Notes: generated by a model not told the origin, from the sequence alone. Positions 16,673-25,325 are shown, counted from the first letter of the stretch. The stretch: DNA of 64,000 nucleotides from Selenomonas bovis DSM 23594 (GCF_000381005.1 NZ_KB908385.1:1-64000), one strand, 5' to 3'. Program-made: numbers and translations.

Positions 16673-17899
16673 ATGGCTGTACATGTTATCAACGAGGCGC
16701 GCCGCTGCCTGCAATGCAAGAAACCGCTTTGCCGCCTCGCGGGCTGCCCCGCGCAGACCAACATCCCTGAGATGATCCGCCTGTTCCTCGCGGGCAAGAG
16801 CCGCGAGGCGGGCGCGATGCTCTTCGCGAACAATCCGATGAGCGTCGTCTGCTCCCTCGTCTGCGATCACGAGGCACAGTGCGAGGGCCACTGCATCCAG
16901 GGCCGCAAGGGAAGCCCCGTACAGATCTCGAGCATCGAGCACTACATCTCCGACGCCTATCTCGACTGGGCCGTGCTCGAGCGCGAGCCAGCGAAACGCC
17001 AGCAGGTCGCCGTCATCGGCTCGGGCCCCGCGGGCATCACCGTCGCCGTGCGCCTCGCGCAGCAGGGCTACGACATCACGATCTTCGAGCGCAAGGACAA
17101 GATCGGCGGCATGATGCGCTACGGCATCCCGGAGTTCCGCCTGCCGAAGTCCATCCTCGAGCGCTACCAGACGAAACTGCAGGCGCTCGGCATCCAGATC
17201 CGCCCGAACACGACGATTGGCGAGGCGCTCCACCTCGACGACCTCTTCGCGGACGGCTTCGACGCGGTCTTCATCGGCTCCGGCGCCTGGAAGGCGCGCC
17301 GGCTCAATGTCAAGGGCGAGAGCCTCGGCAACGTCGCCTACGCCGTCGACTACCTGCAAAACCCTGAGGTCTACGAGCTCGGCGACCGCGTGGCCGTCAT
17401 CGGCGCGGGCAACTCCGCGATGGATGTCGCGCGCACAGCCGTGCGCATGGGTAGCCAGCATGTGACCATCTACTGCCGCGGGCAGAAGGCGCGCGCGAGC
17501 CAGCGCGAGATCGACTACACGCTCGCCGACGGTGTCGAGATCGAGTACGGCCTCGGCGTCGCGGAGCTCACGCCAGACGGGCCGCTCTTCCGCGAGCGCA
17601 CATTCGACGAGGAGGGACACGTCACGAGCGAGGGCGAGCCCGCCCTCTACCCCGCCGACACGACCATCATCGCCGCGAGCCAGACGACGAAAAGCAAGAT
17701 CGTCAACACGACGACAGGCCTCGACCTCAACGACAAGGGGCTCATCGCCGTCCACGGCAACGGTGAGACGAGCCGCGCGGGCGTCTTCTCCGGCGGCGAC
17801 GTCGTGCTCGGCCCCTGGAACGTCATCCAGACGGTCAAGAACTCCAAGCTCGTCGCCGAGGCGATGGACCGCTACCTGACCGCAAAGCGCCAGGGCTGA
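16673..17899 (+). CDS. GltD-like NAD(P)-dependent FAD oxidoreductase
   Basis: A 408-residue protein of the glutamate-synthase small-subunit family. The N-terminal Fer4_20 domain has cysteine clusters 'CLQCKKPLCRLAGCPA' and 'CSLVCDHEAQCEGHC' for Fe-S clusters. The FAD site is 'GSGPAGITVA' (~120) and the NAD(P)H site 'GAGNSAMDVAR' (~245). Members pass electrons from NAD(P)H to a partner such as GltB or another flavoenzyme. No glutamate synthase large subunit, PreA or NfnB partner is encoded nearby, so the partner is unknown. It is somewhat shorter than typical GltD (~460-490). It is transcribed from its own promoter with the GltD-family C-terminus intact. Confidence 0.85.
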   Translation: MAVHVINEARRCLQCKKPLCRLAGCPAQTNIPEMIRLFLAGKSREAGAMLFANNPMSVVCSLVCDHEAQCEGHCIQGRKGSPVQISSIEHYISDAYLDWAVLEREPAKRQQVAVIGSGPAGITVAVRLAQQGYDITIFERKDKIGGMMRYGIPEFRLPKSILERYQTKLQALGIQIRPNTTIGEALHLDDLFADGFDAVFIGSGAWKARRLNVKGESLGNVAYAVDYLQNPEVYELGDRVAVIGAGNSAMDVARTAVRMGSQHVTIYCRGQKARASQREIDYTLADGVEIEYGLGVAELTPDGPLFRERTFDEEGHVTSEGEPALYPADTTIIAASQTTKSKIVNTTTGLDLNDKGLIAVHGNGETSRAGVFSGGDVVLGPWNVIQTVKNSKLVAEAMDRYLTAKRQG

Positions 17900-17913
17900 C
17901 CGCGCTTCTCTGC

Positions 17914-17966
17914 AAAGCTACAGGCACAAAGTCCACCTCGCGGACATTGTGCATCGTCCTTACAGT
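17914..17966. repeat. 52-bp palindromic repeat, copy 3
   Basis: AAAGCTACAGGCACAAA then GTCCACCTCGCGGACATTG and TGCATCGTCCTTACA. Arms GTCC-GC pair around the short loop. It runs into the -35 region of the next promoter. Confidence 0.72.
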
Positions 17967-17989
17967 AAATGTCCTTGGCAAACTATAAT
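17960..17989 (+). promoter_or_regulatory. Promoter of the FMN reductase gene
   Basis: TTACAG, 18 bp, TATAAT. The -35 is the end of the palindromic repeat, so the repeat may have supplied part of the promoter. Confidence 0.6.
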
Positions 17990-18026
17990 TTTCATGGCAT
18001 ATCATAGTGACAAAGGAGGTTTTCCC

Positions 18027-18590
18027 ATGAAGGTTTTACTCTTGAACGGCAGCCGCCGCGAAAAAGGCTGCACATATACGGCGCTTTCCATCGTCGCCGA
18101 GGCGCTTGGAAAACACGGCATCGATACGGAGATCATCCACGCGCTCCCCACGGATGATGCCGTGAGCGAGGTCGCGGAGAAGCTCAAGACGGCGGACGGC
18201 GTCGTCTTCGGCTCGCCCGTCTACTGGGCCTCGCCGTCCGGCGAGATGCTCTATTTCCTCGACCGCCTCGCCGGCAAGGCAGGCGCGCTGCTCGCGCACA
18301 AGGCGGGCGCCTGCGTGACATCAGCACGCCGCGCGGGCACGACGGCTACGCTCGACGTGCTCAATAAATACGTCGCCTACCATCAGATGGTCGGCGTGAA
18401 CGCAAACTACTGGCCGATGGTGCACGGCAGCACCCCCGACGATGTGCGCCGCGACGAAGAAGGCGTCCAGATCATGCGCACGCTCGGCGAGAACATGGCC
18501 TGGGTGCTCCAGTGCCTCGAGGCTGGGAAGAAGGCCGGCATCGAGCCGCCCGCTGCCGAAAAGAAGGTCTTCACGAATTTCATTCGCTGA
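18027..18590 (+). CDS. NADPH-dependent FMN reductase / flavodoxin-family protein
   Basis: A 187-residue flavodoxin-fold protein. 'LLLNGSRREKGCTYTAL' is the FMN phosphate loop and 'VVFGSPVYWASPSGEM' the second flavin contact of the NADPH-dependent FMN reductase / iron-sulfur flavoprotein family. It is a cytosolic oxidoreductase reducing FMN, quinones or another electron acceptor; the physiological substrate is not visible. The ATG at 18027 is preceded by CAAAGGAGGT. It is monocistronic between a repeat-associated promoter and a hairpin at 18680. Confidence 0.85.
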   Translation: MKVLLLNGSRREKGCTYTALSIVAEALGKHGIDTEIIHALPTDDAVSEVAEKLKTADGVVFGSPVYWASPSGEMLYFLDRLAGKAGALLAHKAGACVTSARRAGTTATLDVLNKYVAYHQMVGVNANYWPMVHGSTPDDVRRDEEGVQIMRTLGENMAWVLQCLEAGKKAGIEPPAAEKKVFTNFIR

Positions 18591-18631
18591 AAGCAGCGGC
18601 AGCAGACGGCTGCCACGAAACGGTCGGCGAT

Positions 18632-18658
18632 AGGAACGGCTGATTCATAGCGATTCCT
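18632..18658. repeat. Minimal derivative of the MITE-like repeat (terminal repeats only)
   Basis: AGGAACGGCTGATTCAT faces ATAGCGATTCCT. It retains only the terminal inverted repeat sequence of the larger element with its interior lost. Confidence 0.4.
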
Positions 18659-18679
18659 ATGGAAATGAAAGCAAAACAA

Positions 18680-18726
18680 GCAGCGGAGCTGCGGCACATC
18701 ATCTTTGCCGCAGCCCCGCTGCCTTT
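18680..18726 (+). terminator. Terminator after the FMN reductase gene
   Basis: GCAGCGGAGCTGCGGC and GCCGCAGCCCCGCTGC pair around an 11-base loop, followed by CTTTCG. The T-tract is weak. Confidence 0.6.
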
Positions 18727-18777
18727 CGTATGGTTATAAGGGTGCCGCCCAAGCAGCACCGCAGAAAGGATGATCCT

Positions 18778-19962
18778 ATGCAGGAAGAGAAACTCTGGAC
18801 ACCGGAATTCATCGGCATGAGCGGCAGCAATCTGCTGCTTTTCATGTCGCAATATATCATGGTCGCCGCGCTCCCCATCTTCATCATGGAGACGCTCGGC
18901 GGCGGCGAGGTCGAGGCTGGCATGGCGATGACCGCGTTCCAAGCGGGCGCCGTCACCTGCCGCCCGCTCGCGGGCAAGCTCATCGATGCCGTGCAGAAAC
19001 AGCGCCTCCTGCTGCTCGCGTCACTCGCTTTCCTGCTCATCATGCTCGCATTCTGTTTCGCGCACGCGCTCGGCGCCATCTACGCTTTGCGCCTGCTGCA
19101 CGGCTGCATCTTCGCGCTCGCGACGACGGCGGCCGCGGCGATGGCTGCCCTCGTGCTGCCGCCCGCGCGCAAGGGCGAGGGCATCGGCTATTTCGCGCTC
19201 TCGACGAATCTCGCGATGGTCGCGGGTCCGCTCGTCGGCCTGCTCATCATCGACCACCTCGGCAGCCGCGCGCTCTTCCTCTTCCTCACGGGGCTCGCGG
19301 CGCTCACACTGCTCGCGGCGGGCGCGCGCCGTCTGCCGCGCGCGGTCACAGCGCCCGCGCCTCAGCGGAAGCGTGGCTTCTCGCTGACGGATTTCATCGA
19401 GCCGCGCTCCCTCGCGCCCTCGCTGCTCGGCGGCCTCGTCTTCTTCGCCTACGGCGGCATCCTCACGTTCATCCCGCTCTACGCGAAGGGCCTCGGCCTG
19501 CAGCAGGAGACGAGCCTCTTCTTCGTCGTATTCGCCCTCATCATCATCCTCACACGTCCCCTCATCGGCCGCCGCTTCGACCAGAAGGGGCCGGACGCCA
19601 CCGTCTATCCGGGCTTCGCCGTCTTCGCGCTCGGCATGCTGCTCTTCAGCCAGGTGAGCGGGCTCGCCCTCCTGCTCGCCGCGGCCGCGCTGCTCGGCTG
19701 CGGCTTCGGCGCGCTCTCGCCCGCGTTCCAGACACTCGCTGTGGAGAGCGCGCCGCCCGCGCGCGCCGGCGTGGCAACGGCGACTTATTTCTGGTCGCTC
19801 GACATCAGCGTCGGCCTCGCGGCCCTGCTGCTCGGCGGCGTCGCCGCCCGGTTCGGCTACGCGTTCATGTACGGCACGGTCTGCACGCTCGTCATCCTTC
19901 TGACCGCCGCCTGCTACTGGCTTTGGCAGCGACATCGCCACCCAAAAGCATCCGCCCGGTAA
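18778..19962 (+). CDS. MFS transporter
   Basis: A 394-residue major facilitator with 12 hydrophobic segments. After TM2 it has 'RPLAGKLIDAVQKQRLL', a form of the MFS motif A, and the second half repeats it as 'RPLIGRRFDQKGPDA'. It resembles the YfcJ/YhhS-like drug/metabolite exporter group; substrate unknown. The start is at 18778, where AGAAAGGATGATCCT precedes the ATG. It stands alone between a hairpin upstream and a bidirectional terminator downstream. Confidence 0.85.
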   Translation: MQEEKLWTPEFIGMSGSNLLLFMSQYIMVAALPIFIMETLGGGEVEAGMAMTAFQAGAVTCRPLAGKLIDAVQKQRLLLLASLAFLLIMLAFCFAHALGAIYALRLLHGCIFALATTAAAAMAALVLPPARKGEGIGYFALSTNLAMVAGPLVGLLIIDHLGSRALFLFLTGLAALTLLAAGARRLPRAVTAPAPQRKRGFSLTDFIEPRSLAPSLLGGLVFFAYGGILTFIPLYAKGLGLQQETSLFFVVFALIIILTRPLIGRRFDQKGPDATVYPGFAVFALGMLLFSQVSGLALLLAAAALLGCGFGALSPAFQTLAVESAPPARAGVATATYFWSLDISVGLAALLLGGVAARFGYAFMYGTVCTLVILLTAACYWLWQRHRHPKASAR

Positions 19963-19977
19963 TGCCATCGGAACAAC

Positions 19978-20013
19978 AAAAAGGAGTCCTGCACAAGCGC
20001 AAGACTCCTTTTT
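19978..20013. terminator. Bidirectional terminator after the MFS gene
   Basis: AAAAAGGAGTC and GACTCCTTTTT flank a short loop. It can stop transcription from either side. Confidence 0.85.
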
Positions 20014-20050
20014 CCGTTCCCTACGGGGATAGCACTAATGACATAACAGA

Positions 20051-20106
20051 AGAGCCGCCTCCTGGAGGTTTCCCATGGGGAATCCTGCCAAGAGGCGGCT
20101 CTTTCT
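20051..20106 (-). terminator. Long nested hairpin downstream of the chemoreceptor gene
   Basis: Outer arms AGAGCCGCCTC and GAGGCGGCTCT (11 bp, perfect) enclose a second smaller palindrome around CCCATGGGG. On the minus strand it is followed by TCTGTT. It probably terminates the chemoreceptor operon. Confidence 0.6.
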
Positions 20107-20168
20107 GCCAGACATCCCAAGGCGTCTCTCTCCCGCGAGAACTTGCCCGCCCTTCTCTGGCTATGCGC

Positions 20169-21875
20169 TTACACTTTGAACCGCTCGACCTGCGCCTTGA
20201 GCTTGTCGGCGCCCTCCTGCGAGGCGTGAACCTTCGCGAGGATAGCATTCGCCTTTTCCGCGACCTGCGTGACTTTCTCGGCGACGGTCGTGTTGCCTGT
20301 CGCCTCTTCCTGCGTCGCCTTGGCGATCTCGCCCATGGCGTTGTTCATTGTCGCGACGTCGTCTGCGAGCTCCTGCGACGAGGCGTTGCTCTTGCGCGCG
20401 AAATCGCGCAGGTAGTCGGCATCATCGCGGTACTGGTCCGCGGTCTTGTTGATGAGCTCGTAGTCCTTGCTCACGTTCTGTTCCATGAACTGCAGGAGGC
20501 CGAACGCGCCCTGGGAGAGATCCTGCACCGAGCCGGTCACGCGGCCCGTGAGCGACTGGATCTTCTCCGCCGTCTGCTGGCTCTGCTCAGCGAGCTTGCG
20601 CACCTCTTCGGCAACAACGGAGAAGCCGCGGCCCGCCTCGCCCGCGCGCGCCGCCTCGATGGCTGCGTTGAGCGCGAGCAGGTTCGTCTGCTCGGCGATC
20701 TCCGTGATGTCGTTCGTGAGCGCCTCGATGTGGTCGACGACCTTCGCCGCCTCAATGGCCTGCTCGACTGACGATTTCGTGGAGTTATAAACGCCCTGGG
20801 CGCTCGCCTGTGCCGCGTCCATCTTCTTCTTGAGCTCGTTCGCGCGCGCGGCGACCTCGTTCGTGTAGCTCTCGCTCTTCTTCGCGTCCTCCGCCGAGGC
20901 GAGGATGCTCTGGCTCACGGTGTCGGAGAGGTGCTGGAGGTTCGAGGTCGAGGCCGCCGTCTCCTCCATGCCTGCCGCCATCTCCTCCGTCGCGGCGGAC
21001 ATATCCTGCGCGCCGTCGTTGAGCTCGCCGACGAGGCCCTGGACCTCCTCGACCATCGCGGCGCTCCGCTCCGCCTCCGTGCGCACATCATGCAGGAAGG
21101 AGCGCAGGGACCGCTGCATCTTGTCGAGCGCGGCGATCATCGTGCCGATCTCGTCGCGGCGCTCCGCGAGCTCCTGCGACACCTCGCGCGTGAGGTCGCC
21201 GTCCGCCACAGCGTCCAACAAATCGACCGATTCGCCAAGCGGCCCGGCGATGCCGCGCGCGATCACCCGCGCTACGACCACGCCGATGACGAGGCCTGCG
21301 AGAAGGATTGCGAGGAAAATCTTGATTGTGCGGTCATAGACGACATTGCTCGCCTCGAAGAGCTGCTTGCCCTGCTGTACGTTATCCGGCGTAAGCTCAG
21401 AGAGACCCGCGTTGATGGCTTTCGCCTTTTCAAGGTTCTGCAGCAGCTTTGCCTTGTCCTCCGGAGATGTGCCGAGTCCCTCCGACGCCTGGATGCCCGC
21501 GAGGAACGCGTCGCTGCTCTCCGCGATGCCCTCAAGCGCTTTCTGCGCGCGCTCGCTGCGGTCAATGTCCTTGATCTTATCCATATCCGCTTGGATGGCT
21601 TTCGTCTTTCCCGTCATGTCATCCAGGAGGATTTTCCGATTCTCCTGCGGATACGTCGCAAGCAAGAGATAGTTGATATCGCTCTCGATATATCTCATCT
21701 GCGTCGTCGCATCATTGAGATACTGCGTCGTCATGAGATTGTAGTGATACATATCATCAACCGCCTGTTTCGACTGATGATTGGAGAAAATGCCGACCGC
21801 GGCCACGATGCAGGTGATGACGAGCATGATAGCGGCGAGCAGCAGAACCTTGATCCTGACACTGAGATTCTTCAA
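20169..21875 (-). CDS. Methyl-accepting chemotaxis protein
   Basis: A 568-residue transmembrane chemoreceptor. TM1 (residues ~8-30) and TM2 (~187-207) enclose a four-helix-bundle sensor domain. A HAMP domain (~208-260) precedes the coiled-coil signalling domain, whose hairpin tip reads '[22 protein letters not shown]'. It signals through CheW/CheA. I place the start at a TTG (21875) because AGGAGG lies 8 bases before it; an in-frame GTG three codons earlier would sit directly on the ribosome site. It is 16 bp downstream of a sugar-binding lipoprotein gene, so the two are probably co-transcribed and the lipoprotein may present ligand to the sensor domain. Confidence 0.92.
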   Translation of the reverse strand: MKNLSVRIKVLLLAAIMLVITCIVAAVGIFSNHQSKQAVDDMYHYNLMTTQYLNDATTQMRYIESDINYLLLATYPQENRKILLDDMTGKTKAIQADMDKIKDIDRSERAQKALEGIAESSDAFLAGIQASEGLGTSPEDKAKLLQNLEKAKAINAGLSELTPDNVQQGKQLFEASNVVYDRTIKIFLAILLAGLVIGVVVARVIARGIAGPLGESVDLLDAVADGDLTREVSQELAERRDEIGTMIAALDKMQRSLRSFLHDVRTEAERSAAMVEEVQGLVGELNDGAQDMSAATEEMAAGMEETAASTSNLQHLSDTVSQSILASAEDAKKSESYTNEVAARANELKKKMDAAQASAQGVYNSTKSSVEQAIEAAKVVDHIEALTNDITEIAEQTNLLALNAAIEAARAGEAGRGFSVVAEEVRKLAEQSQQTAEKIQSLTGRVTGSVQDLSQGAFGLLQFMEQNVSKDYELINKTADQYRDDADYLRDFARKSNASSQELADDVATMNNAMGEIAKATQEEATGNTTVAEKVTQVAEKANAILAKVHASQEGADKLKAQVERFKV

Positions 21876-21891
21876 CAGACACACCTCCTGC

Positions 21892-22827
21892 TCACTTCAC
21901 GAACTGGGCGACATTCGCCTTCGTGATCTCGATGAACGGCACCTTTTCGTCATCCGTCACCTGGCCGCCCTGCAACATCTTCTGCAAGAGGTCTACGATG
22001 ACGACTGCCGACGCATCCGCATCCTGCTTGATGGTCTGCGTCATTTCACCGGCAGCGACAGACTTCACCGCATCGTCGCTCGCATCGACACCTGAAATGA
22101 GGATATCGCTGCGATAGCGGCCCGCCCCCTTCATTGCAGCGAGTCCGCCAAGCGCCATGTCGTCATTGCCTGCAATGATCGCGTCAATCTGTGGGAAAAC
22201 ACTGAGCCAGAGCGTCATGTCTTTCATGGCCTCCGTCTTGCTCCAGGCGGCATCCGTAGAGGCGAGCAGCTCGATATCCGGGCGCTTGTCAAGGCAAGCC
22301 TCCTTGAAGCCCTCCCAGCGCTCATGTGCCGCCACCAACGTGGTGTCGCCAAAGAAATAGACGATCTTCGCGCCCTGCTTGAGGTGCTTCGCCATATACT
22401 CGCCCTGCAGGCGCCCCGCCTGCCGCTCGTCTGAGTGCACCTGCGCCGTCTTGCCGCCCGCGATGTCGCGGTTCGTCACGAGCACGGGGATGCCCGCCTT
22501 GTTCGCCTTCTCGACTGACGGTGTCAGCGCCGCCGCATCGTTCGGCAACAGGATGATGGCCGCCGGCTTCTTTGCGATGACCTCATTCATCCGGTCGATC
22601 TGGGCACTGGTATCCTGGTTGCCTTCATAAAAGTCGATCGTAAGACCGCTCTTTTCTCCCGCGGCCCTGACCGCCTCGTAGAGCACGCTCGTAAAGCCCG
22701 TCTGCTTGTCATGCGCAACATAAGCAATCGTTTTCCCATCATTGCCACCGCTGCCGCCGCAACCTGCTGCAGCGAGCGCCAAAACACCCGCGCACACGAG
22801 CAGGAAAACTGTCTTCCATTTTTTCAT
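21892..22827 (-). CDS. Sugar-type periplasmic substrate-binding lipoprotein
   Basis: A 311-residue Peripla_BP_4 (ribose/galactose-binding-like) protein. The N-terminus '[20 protein letters not shown]' leads to the lipobox AAGC, so it is lipid-anchored. Domain I has '[20 protein letters not shown]' and '[15 protein letters not shown]'; the hinge/ligand region includes '[18 protein letters not shown]'. It most resembles MglB-type binding proteins. No permease or ATPase gene accompanies it; instead an MCP gene follows 16 bp later, pointing to a sensory rather than transport role. The ATG at 22827 follows GAGGGAGTTGTTGGC. Confidence 0.88.
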   Translation of the reverse strand: MKKWKTVFLLVCAGVLALAAAGCGGSGGNDGKTIAYVAHDKQTGFTSVLYEAVRAAGEKSGLTIDFYEGNQDTSAQIDRMNEVIAKKPAAIILLPNDAAALTPSVEKANKAGIPVLVTNRDIAGGKTAQVHSDERQAGRLQGEYMAKHLKQGAKIVYFFGDTTLVAAHERWEGFKEACLDKRPDIELLASTDAAWSKTEAMKDMTLWLSVFPQIDAIIAGNDDMALGGLAAMKGAGRYRSDILISGVDASDDAVKSVAAGEMTQTIKQDADASAVVIVDLLQKMLQGGQVTDDEKVPFIEITKANVAQFVK

Positions 22828-23004
22828 GCCAACAACTCCCTCAATTCCATACACTTCATATAATCGCCCCATCACAAACCGCGACTCCCCAACAGCCTGC
22901 GGCTCTCCACGGGACATTTCTTTCTTCTTTAGTATTATTCGCTCGAACTTCCCAAAATCCTTCAAACGAAAATAAAAAACGCTGCCTGCATTATCTCCTG
23001 CATT

Positions 23005-23094
23005 AAGGAAACACTGATTCATTCAGTACCCTGTCTTCACGCGCATACAGCACATCCGCGCAAATCCAGGGCACTTCATTGAATCAGCGCTTCC
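23005..23094. repeat. MITE-like repeat, internal deletion derivative (copy D)
   Basis: About 90 bp. The ends AAGGAAACACTGATTCATT and TTGAATCAGCGCTTCCT and the flanking interior match copy C at 49676, but the central ~75 bp including the internal hairpin are missing. Confidence 0.75.
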
Positions 23095-23124
23095 TAAAAT
23101 CTTTTCATTGATGATTTTTCCAAA

Positions 23125-23160
23125 ATTATATTTGACAAAATCTATTTTATCAAATATAAT
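23125..23160 (+). promoter_or_regulatory. Consensus promoter inside a 36-bp operator-like dyad
   Basis: ATTATATTTGA (23125-23135) and TCAAATATAAT (23150-23160) are perfect inverted repeats; continuing inward, 16 of 18 base pairs of the dyad match, centred at 23142.5. TTGACA (23132-23137), 17 bp and TATAAT (23155-23160) form a perfect sigma-70 promoter inside it, so a bound dimer would cover both boxes. It would drive the small ORFs, rubrerythrin and glutathione peroxidase. The repressor is not identified; PerR/Fur-like or the OhrR/MarR protein at 24720 are candidates. Confidence 0.75.
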
Positions 23161-23173
23161 AAAGCCATACGAT

Positions 23174-23317
23174 ATGAAGTAGCCAAAGAAAGTCGGCCGC
23201 GTCGAAAAGGACAATTTCTACTGCCGCGGCCAGTTCAAGCTGCTGCACAGAGGACGCCCCAATACGGCAGACATCGAGGACGCCTACGCGTTCGCCAAAC
23301 GAATCCTACTGAGATAA
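23174..23317 (+). pseudogene. Small ORF with an in-frame TAG at codon 3
   Basis: Fourteen bases after the -10 box, an ATG opens a 48-codon frame: Met-Lys-stop, then PKKVGRVEKDNFYCRGQ and, further on, HRGRPNTADIEDAYAFAK, ending at TAA 23315-23317. Apart from the TAG the frame looks coding (GC-rich third positions). No GTG/TTG start with a ribosome site follows the stop. I recognise no family. It may be a freshly inactivated small gene, a leader, or the 3' remnant of a larger one. Confidence 0.4.
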
Positions 23318-23344
23318 CCGCGCAAAAGGCGCTGGACAGGAGAA

Positions 23345-23455
23345 ATGATGTATGCTATGAAGAAACCAATCCTCCAGAAAGACGTCATCATCATCGGTGC
23401 CGAGGAGTACATCATCCATTTCAGCGCAGGCGCCTTCAGCCAGCCGGAGAACTGA
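23345..23455 (+). CDS. Possible 36-residue small protein
   Basis: ATG at 23345 is preceded by GGACAGGAGAA, a fair ribosome site, and the frame MMYAMKKPILQKDVIIIGA ... SAGAFSQPEN ends at TGA 23453-23455. It lies between the nonsense-bearing small ORF and rubrerythrin under the same promoter. No family recognised; coding status uncertain. The gap to rubrerythrin carries only fragments resembling the MITE terminal repeat (CAGTGCTTCCTTAAGG). Confidence 0.35.
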   Translation: MMYAMKKPILQKDVIIIGAEEYIIHFSAGAFSQPEN

Positions 23456-23514
23456 GACAGCGTCTCCCAGTGCTTCCTTAAGGAGAGCAATACGAGTATA
23501 TAGGAGGAAAAATC

Positions 23515-24060
23515 ATGAGCATTTTTAACATCGCCAAAGGAACAGAATTCGAGGATCTCGCACGGAACATGATGCAGGCCGAGGCCAACGGCACGATGAT
23601 GTACTACGCGCTGGCGCGTCTCGCGAAGGAACAGGGCTACGATGACATCGCGCCCATCTTCATCGAGGCTGCGAACCAGGAGGCCGTGCATGCCGGCTTC
23701 TACGCAACGCTGATCGGCAAATACCCTCAGAACTTCTGGAGCCTCGTGCGCGCCCTCGAGAAGGCTGAAACTTGCGGTGAGGCGAAGATCCAGGCCATCG
23801 CGGACAAGATGCGCGCAGCCGGTCTTTCGGAGGCAGCCGATGAGATGGAAGTCTTCGCGCGCCAGGAGGGACATCACGGCGTCATGATGCGGGAGATTCT
23901 CGACAAATATCCGCAGTTCTCAGAGCCCGCCAAGGCGAAGAAAACCTACATCTGCCCCGTCTGCGGCTATGAGCACGAGGGGGACATCAACGAGGAGCCG
24001 GACGACTACGTCTGCCCCATCTGCGGCCAGCCCAAGAGCGTTTTCAAAGAAAAGAAATAA
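23515..24060 (+). CDS. rbr: Rubrerythrin
   Basis: A 181-residue non-haem iron protein that reduces hydrogen peroxide in anaerobes. The N-terminal ferritin-like diiron domain shows '[13 protein letters not shown]', '[13 protein letters not shown]' and '[11 protein letters not shown]', supplying Glu and ExxH ligands. The C-terminal rubredoxin-like domain has CPVCG and CPICG for the Fe(SCys)4 site. It is cytosolic and takes electrons from NADH oxidoreductases or rubredoxin. AGGAGGAAAAATC precedes the ATG. It is co-oriented with glutathione peroxidase 22 bp downstream, behind the operator-like promoter at 23125. Confidence 0.95.
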   Translation: MSIFNIAKGTEFEDLARNMMQAEANGTMMYYALARLAKEQGYDDIAPIFIEAANQEAVHAGFYATLIGKYPQNFWSLVRALEKAETCGEAKIQAIADKMRAAGLSEAADEMEVFARQEGHHGVMMREILDKYPQFSEPAKAKKTYICPVCGYEHEGDINEEPDDYVCPICGQPKSVFKEKK

Positions 24061-24082
24061 GGAAACATAAGGAGGTACTCTC

Positions 24083-24640
24083 ATGAGCATCTATGATTTC
24101 ATCGTCAAGACGAACAAGGGCGAGGAAAAATCCCTCGCTGACTACCGCGGCCAGGTTCTCGTCATCGTGAACACCGCCAGCAAGTGCGGGTTCACGCCGC
24201 AGTTCAAGGAACTGCAGAAGCTCTACCTGAAGTACAAGGACAAGGGACTCGAGATCCTCGGCTTCCCCTGCAACCAGTTCGCCGGGCAGGAGCCGGGCAG
24301 CAACGCGCAGGTGCAGGAATTCTGCCGCCTGAACTACGGCGTCACCTTCCAGATTTTCGCCAAGGGCGATGTGCGCGGCGAGAACGCGCAGCCGCTCTTC
24401 CAGTACCTCACAGAGCAGCAGGGCTTCCAGGGCTTCGATCCCGCGCATCCCTATACGGAGATGCTCACGAAAGCCCTCAAGGAGAACTTCCCCTCCTACC
24501 TCGAAGGTGACTCCATCAAATGGAACTTCACGAAGTTCCTCGTAGACCGCGAGGGCAACGTCGTCGCGCGCTTCGAACCTACGACGGCGATGTCCGAGGT
24601 AGAGGCAGGCGTCGCGGCCTGCCTGAAGACCGCGCCTTAA
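24083..24640 (+). CDS. Glutathione peroxidase-family thiol peroxidase
   Basis: A 185-residue thioredoxin-fold peroxidase. The catalytic motif '[12 protein letters not shown]' carries Cys rather than selenocysteine; '[14 protein letters not shown]' provides the Gln of the active site and the second Cys, and '[10 protein letters not shown]' the Trp/Asn. Such bacterial enzymes usually use thioredoxin to reduce lipid and other hydroperoxides. Its TAA stop falls in CTTAAGGAACCGCT, which matches the MITE terminal repeat. It forms a peroxide-defence unit with rubrerythrin and converges on an OhrR/MarR regulator gene. Confidence 0.93.
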   Translation: MSIYDFIVKTNKGEEKSLADYRGQVLVIVNTASKCGFTPQFKELQKLYLKYKDKGLEILGFPCNQFAGQEPGSNAQVQEFCRLNYGVTFQIFAKGDVRGENAQPLFQYLTEQQGFQGFDPAHPYTEMLTKALKENFPSYLEGDSIKWNFTKFLVDREGNVVARFEPTTAMSEVEAGVAACLKTAP

Positions 24641-24660
24641 GGAACCGCTTCCTACCGTGA

Positions 24661-24711
24661 TAACACAGGGCCGGTGCCATGCTCTTCGTGCGTGGCACCG
24701 GCCCTGTGTTA
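24661..24711. terminator. Long perfect hairpin between convergent genes
   Basis: A 19-bp perfect stem (TAACACAGGGCCGGTGCCA and its complement) encloses a 13-base loop. The T-tract is poor (ATGCTTCTTT), so termination efficiency is uncertain, but the position between converging genes fits. Confidence 0.65.
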
Positions 24712-24719
24712 TGCTTCTT

Positions 24720-25172
24720 TCAGCGAAGCCCCTCGAGAATCTTATAGAGCTCTGCCTTCATCGCCGTAACCTCCTCCGGCGTGAGAACGACGCCGGACTC
24801 CGCCAGGTGGCAGCCCATCTCCTCAGGGACGCTTGCGGCCTTTTGCTTGAGCTTCTGCCCCTTCTCCGTGAGGATGGCGAGGACGACGCGCTCATCCTCC
24901 GTGCTGCGGCGGCGCTCGATATAGCCGAACTGCTCGAGCTTCTTGAGCACCGGCGTGAGCGTGCCGGAGTCGAGGTAGAGGCGCTGCCCGAGATCGTGGA
25001 CGGAGACGGTCTTCTTTTCCCAGATGACCATCATCGTCACATATTGCGTATACGTCAGGCCGACCTCCTTGAGGAAGGGATGATAGGCCGCGACAATCTT
25101 GCGCGCGCAGGCGTAGATGGGAAAGCAAAGCTGCTTATCCAGCAGCAGCAGGTCTTCTTTTTCTTTTGCCAT
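24720..25172 (-). CDS. MarR family regulator, OhrR-like
   Basis: A 150-residue winged-helix repressor. The N-terminal 'LLLDKQLCFPIYACARKIV' contains the Cys (LCF) that senses organic hydroperoxides in OhrR; the helix-turn-helix and wing are 'LYLDSGTLTPVLKKLEQFGYI' in part and 'RRRSTEDERVV'. OhrR repressors bind dyads and release DNA when that Cys is oxidised. Here the adjacent peroxidase is a glutathione peroxidase rather than Ohr. Upstream (25173-25330) is AT-rich with AAAGATA/TATCTTT inverted arms around a possible promoter, consistent with autoregulation. The ATG follows GGAAAGG. Confidence 0.88.
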   Translation of the reverse strand: MAKEKEDLLLLDKQLCFPIYACARKIVAAYHPFLKEVGLTYTQYVTMMVIWEKKTVSVHDLGQRLYLDSGTLTPVLKKLEQFGYIERRRSTEDERVVLAILTEKGQKLKQKAASVPEEMGCHLAESGVVLTPEEVTAMKAELYKILEGLR

Positions 25173-25325
25173 AGAGGATTCCTTTCCAGCGCATCAGCGG
25201 AAAGTACTGATACGGATTCTTATTTTTATTCTATACTGCTTTTATTTTAGCAAAATAAGGAACGTCCGTAAAGATAATTTCTGAAAATTATATTGTATAA
25301 AACTATCTTTGTATACTGACCGCCC

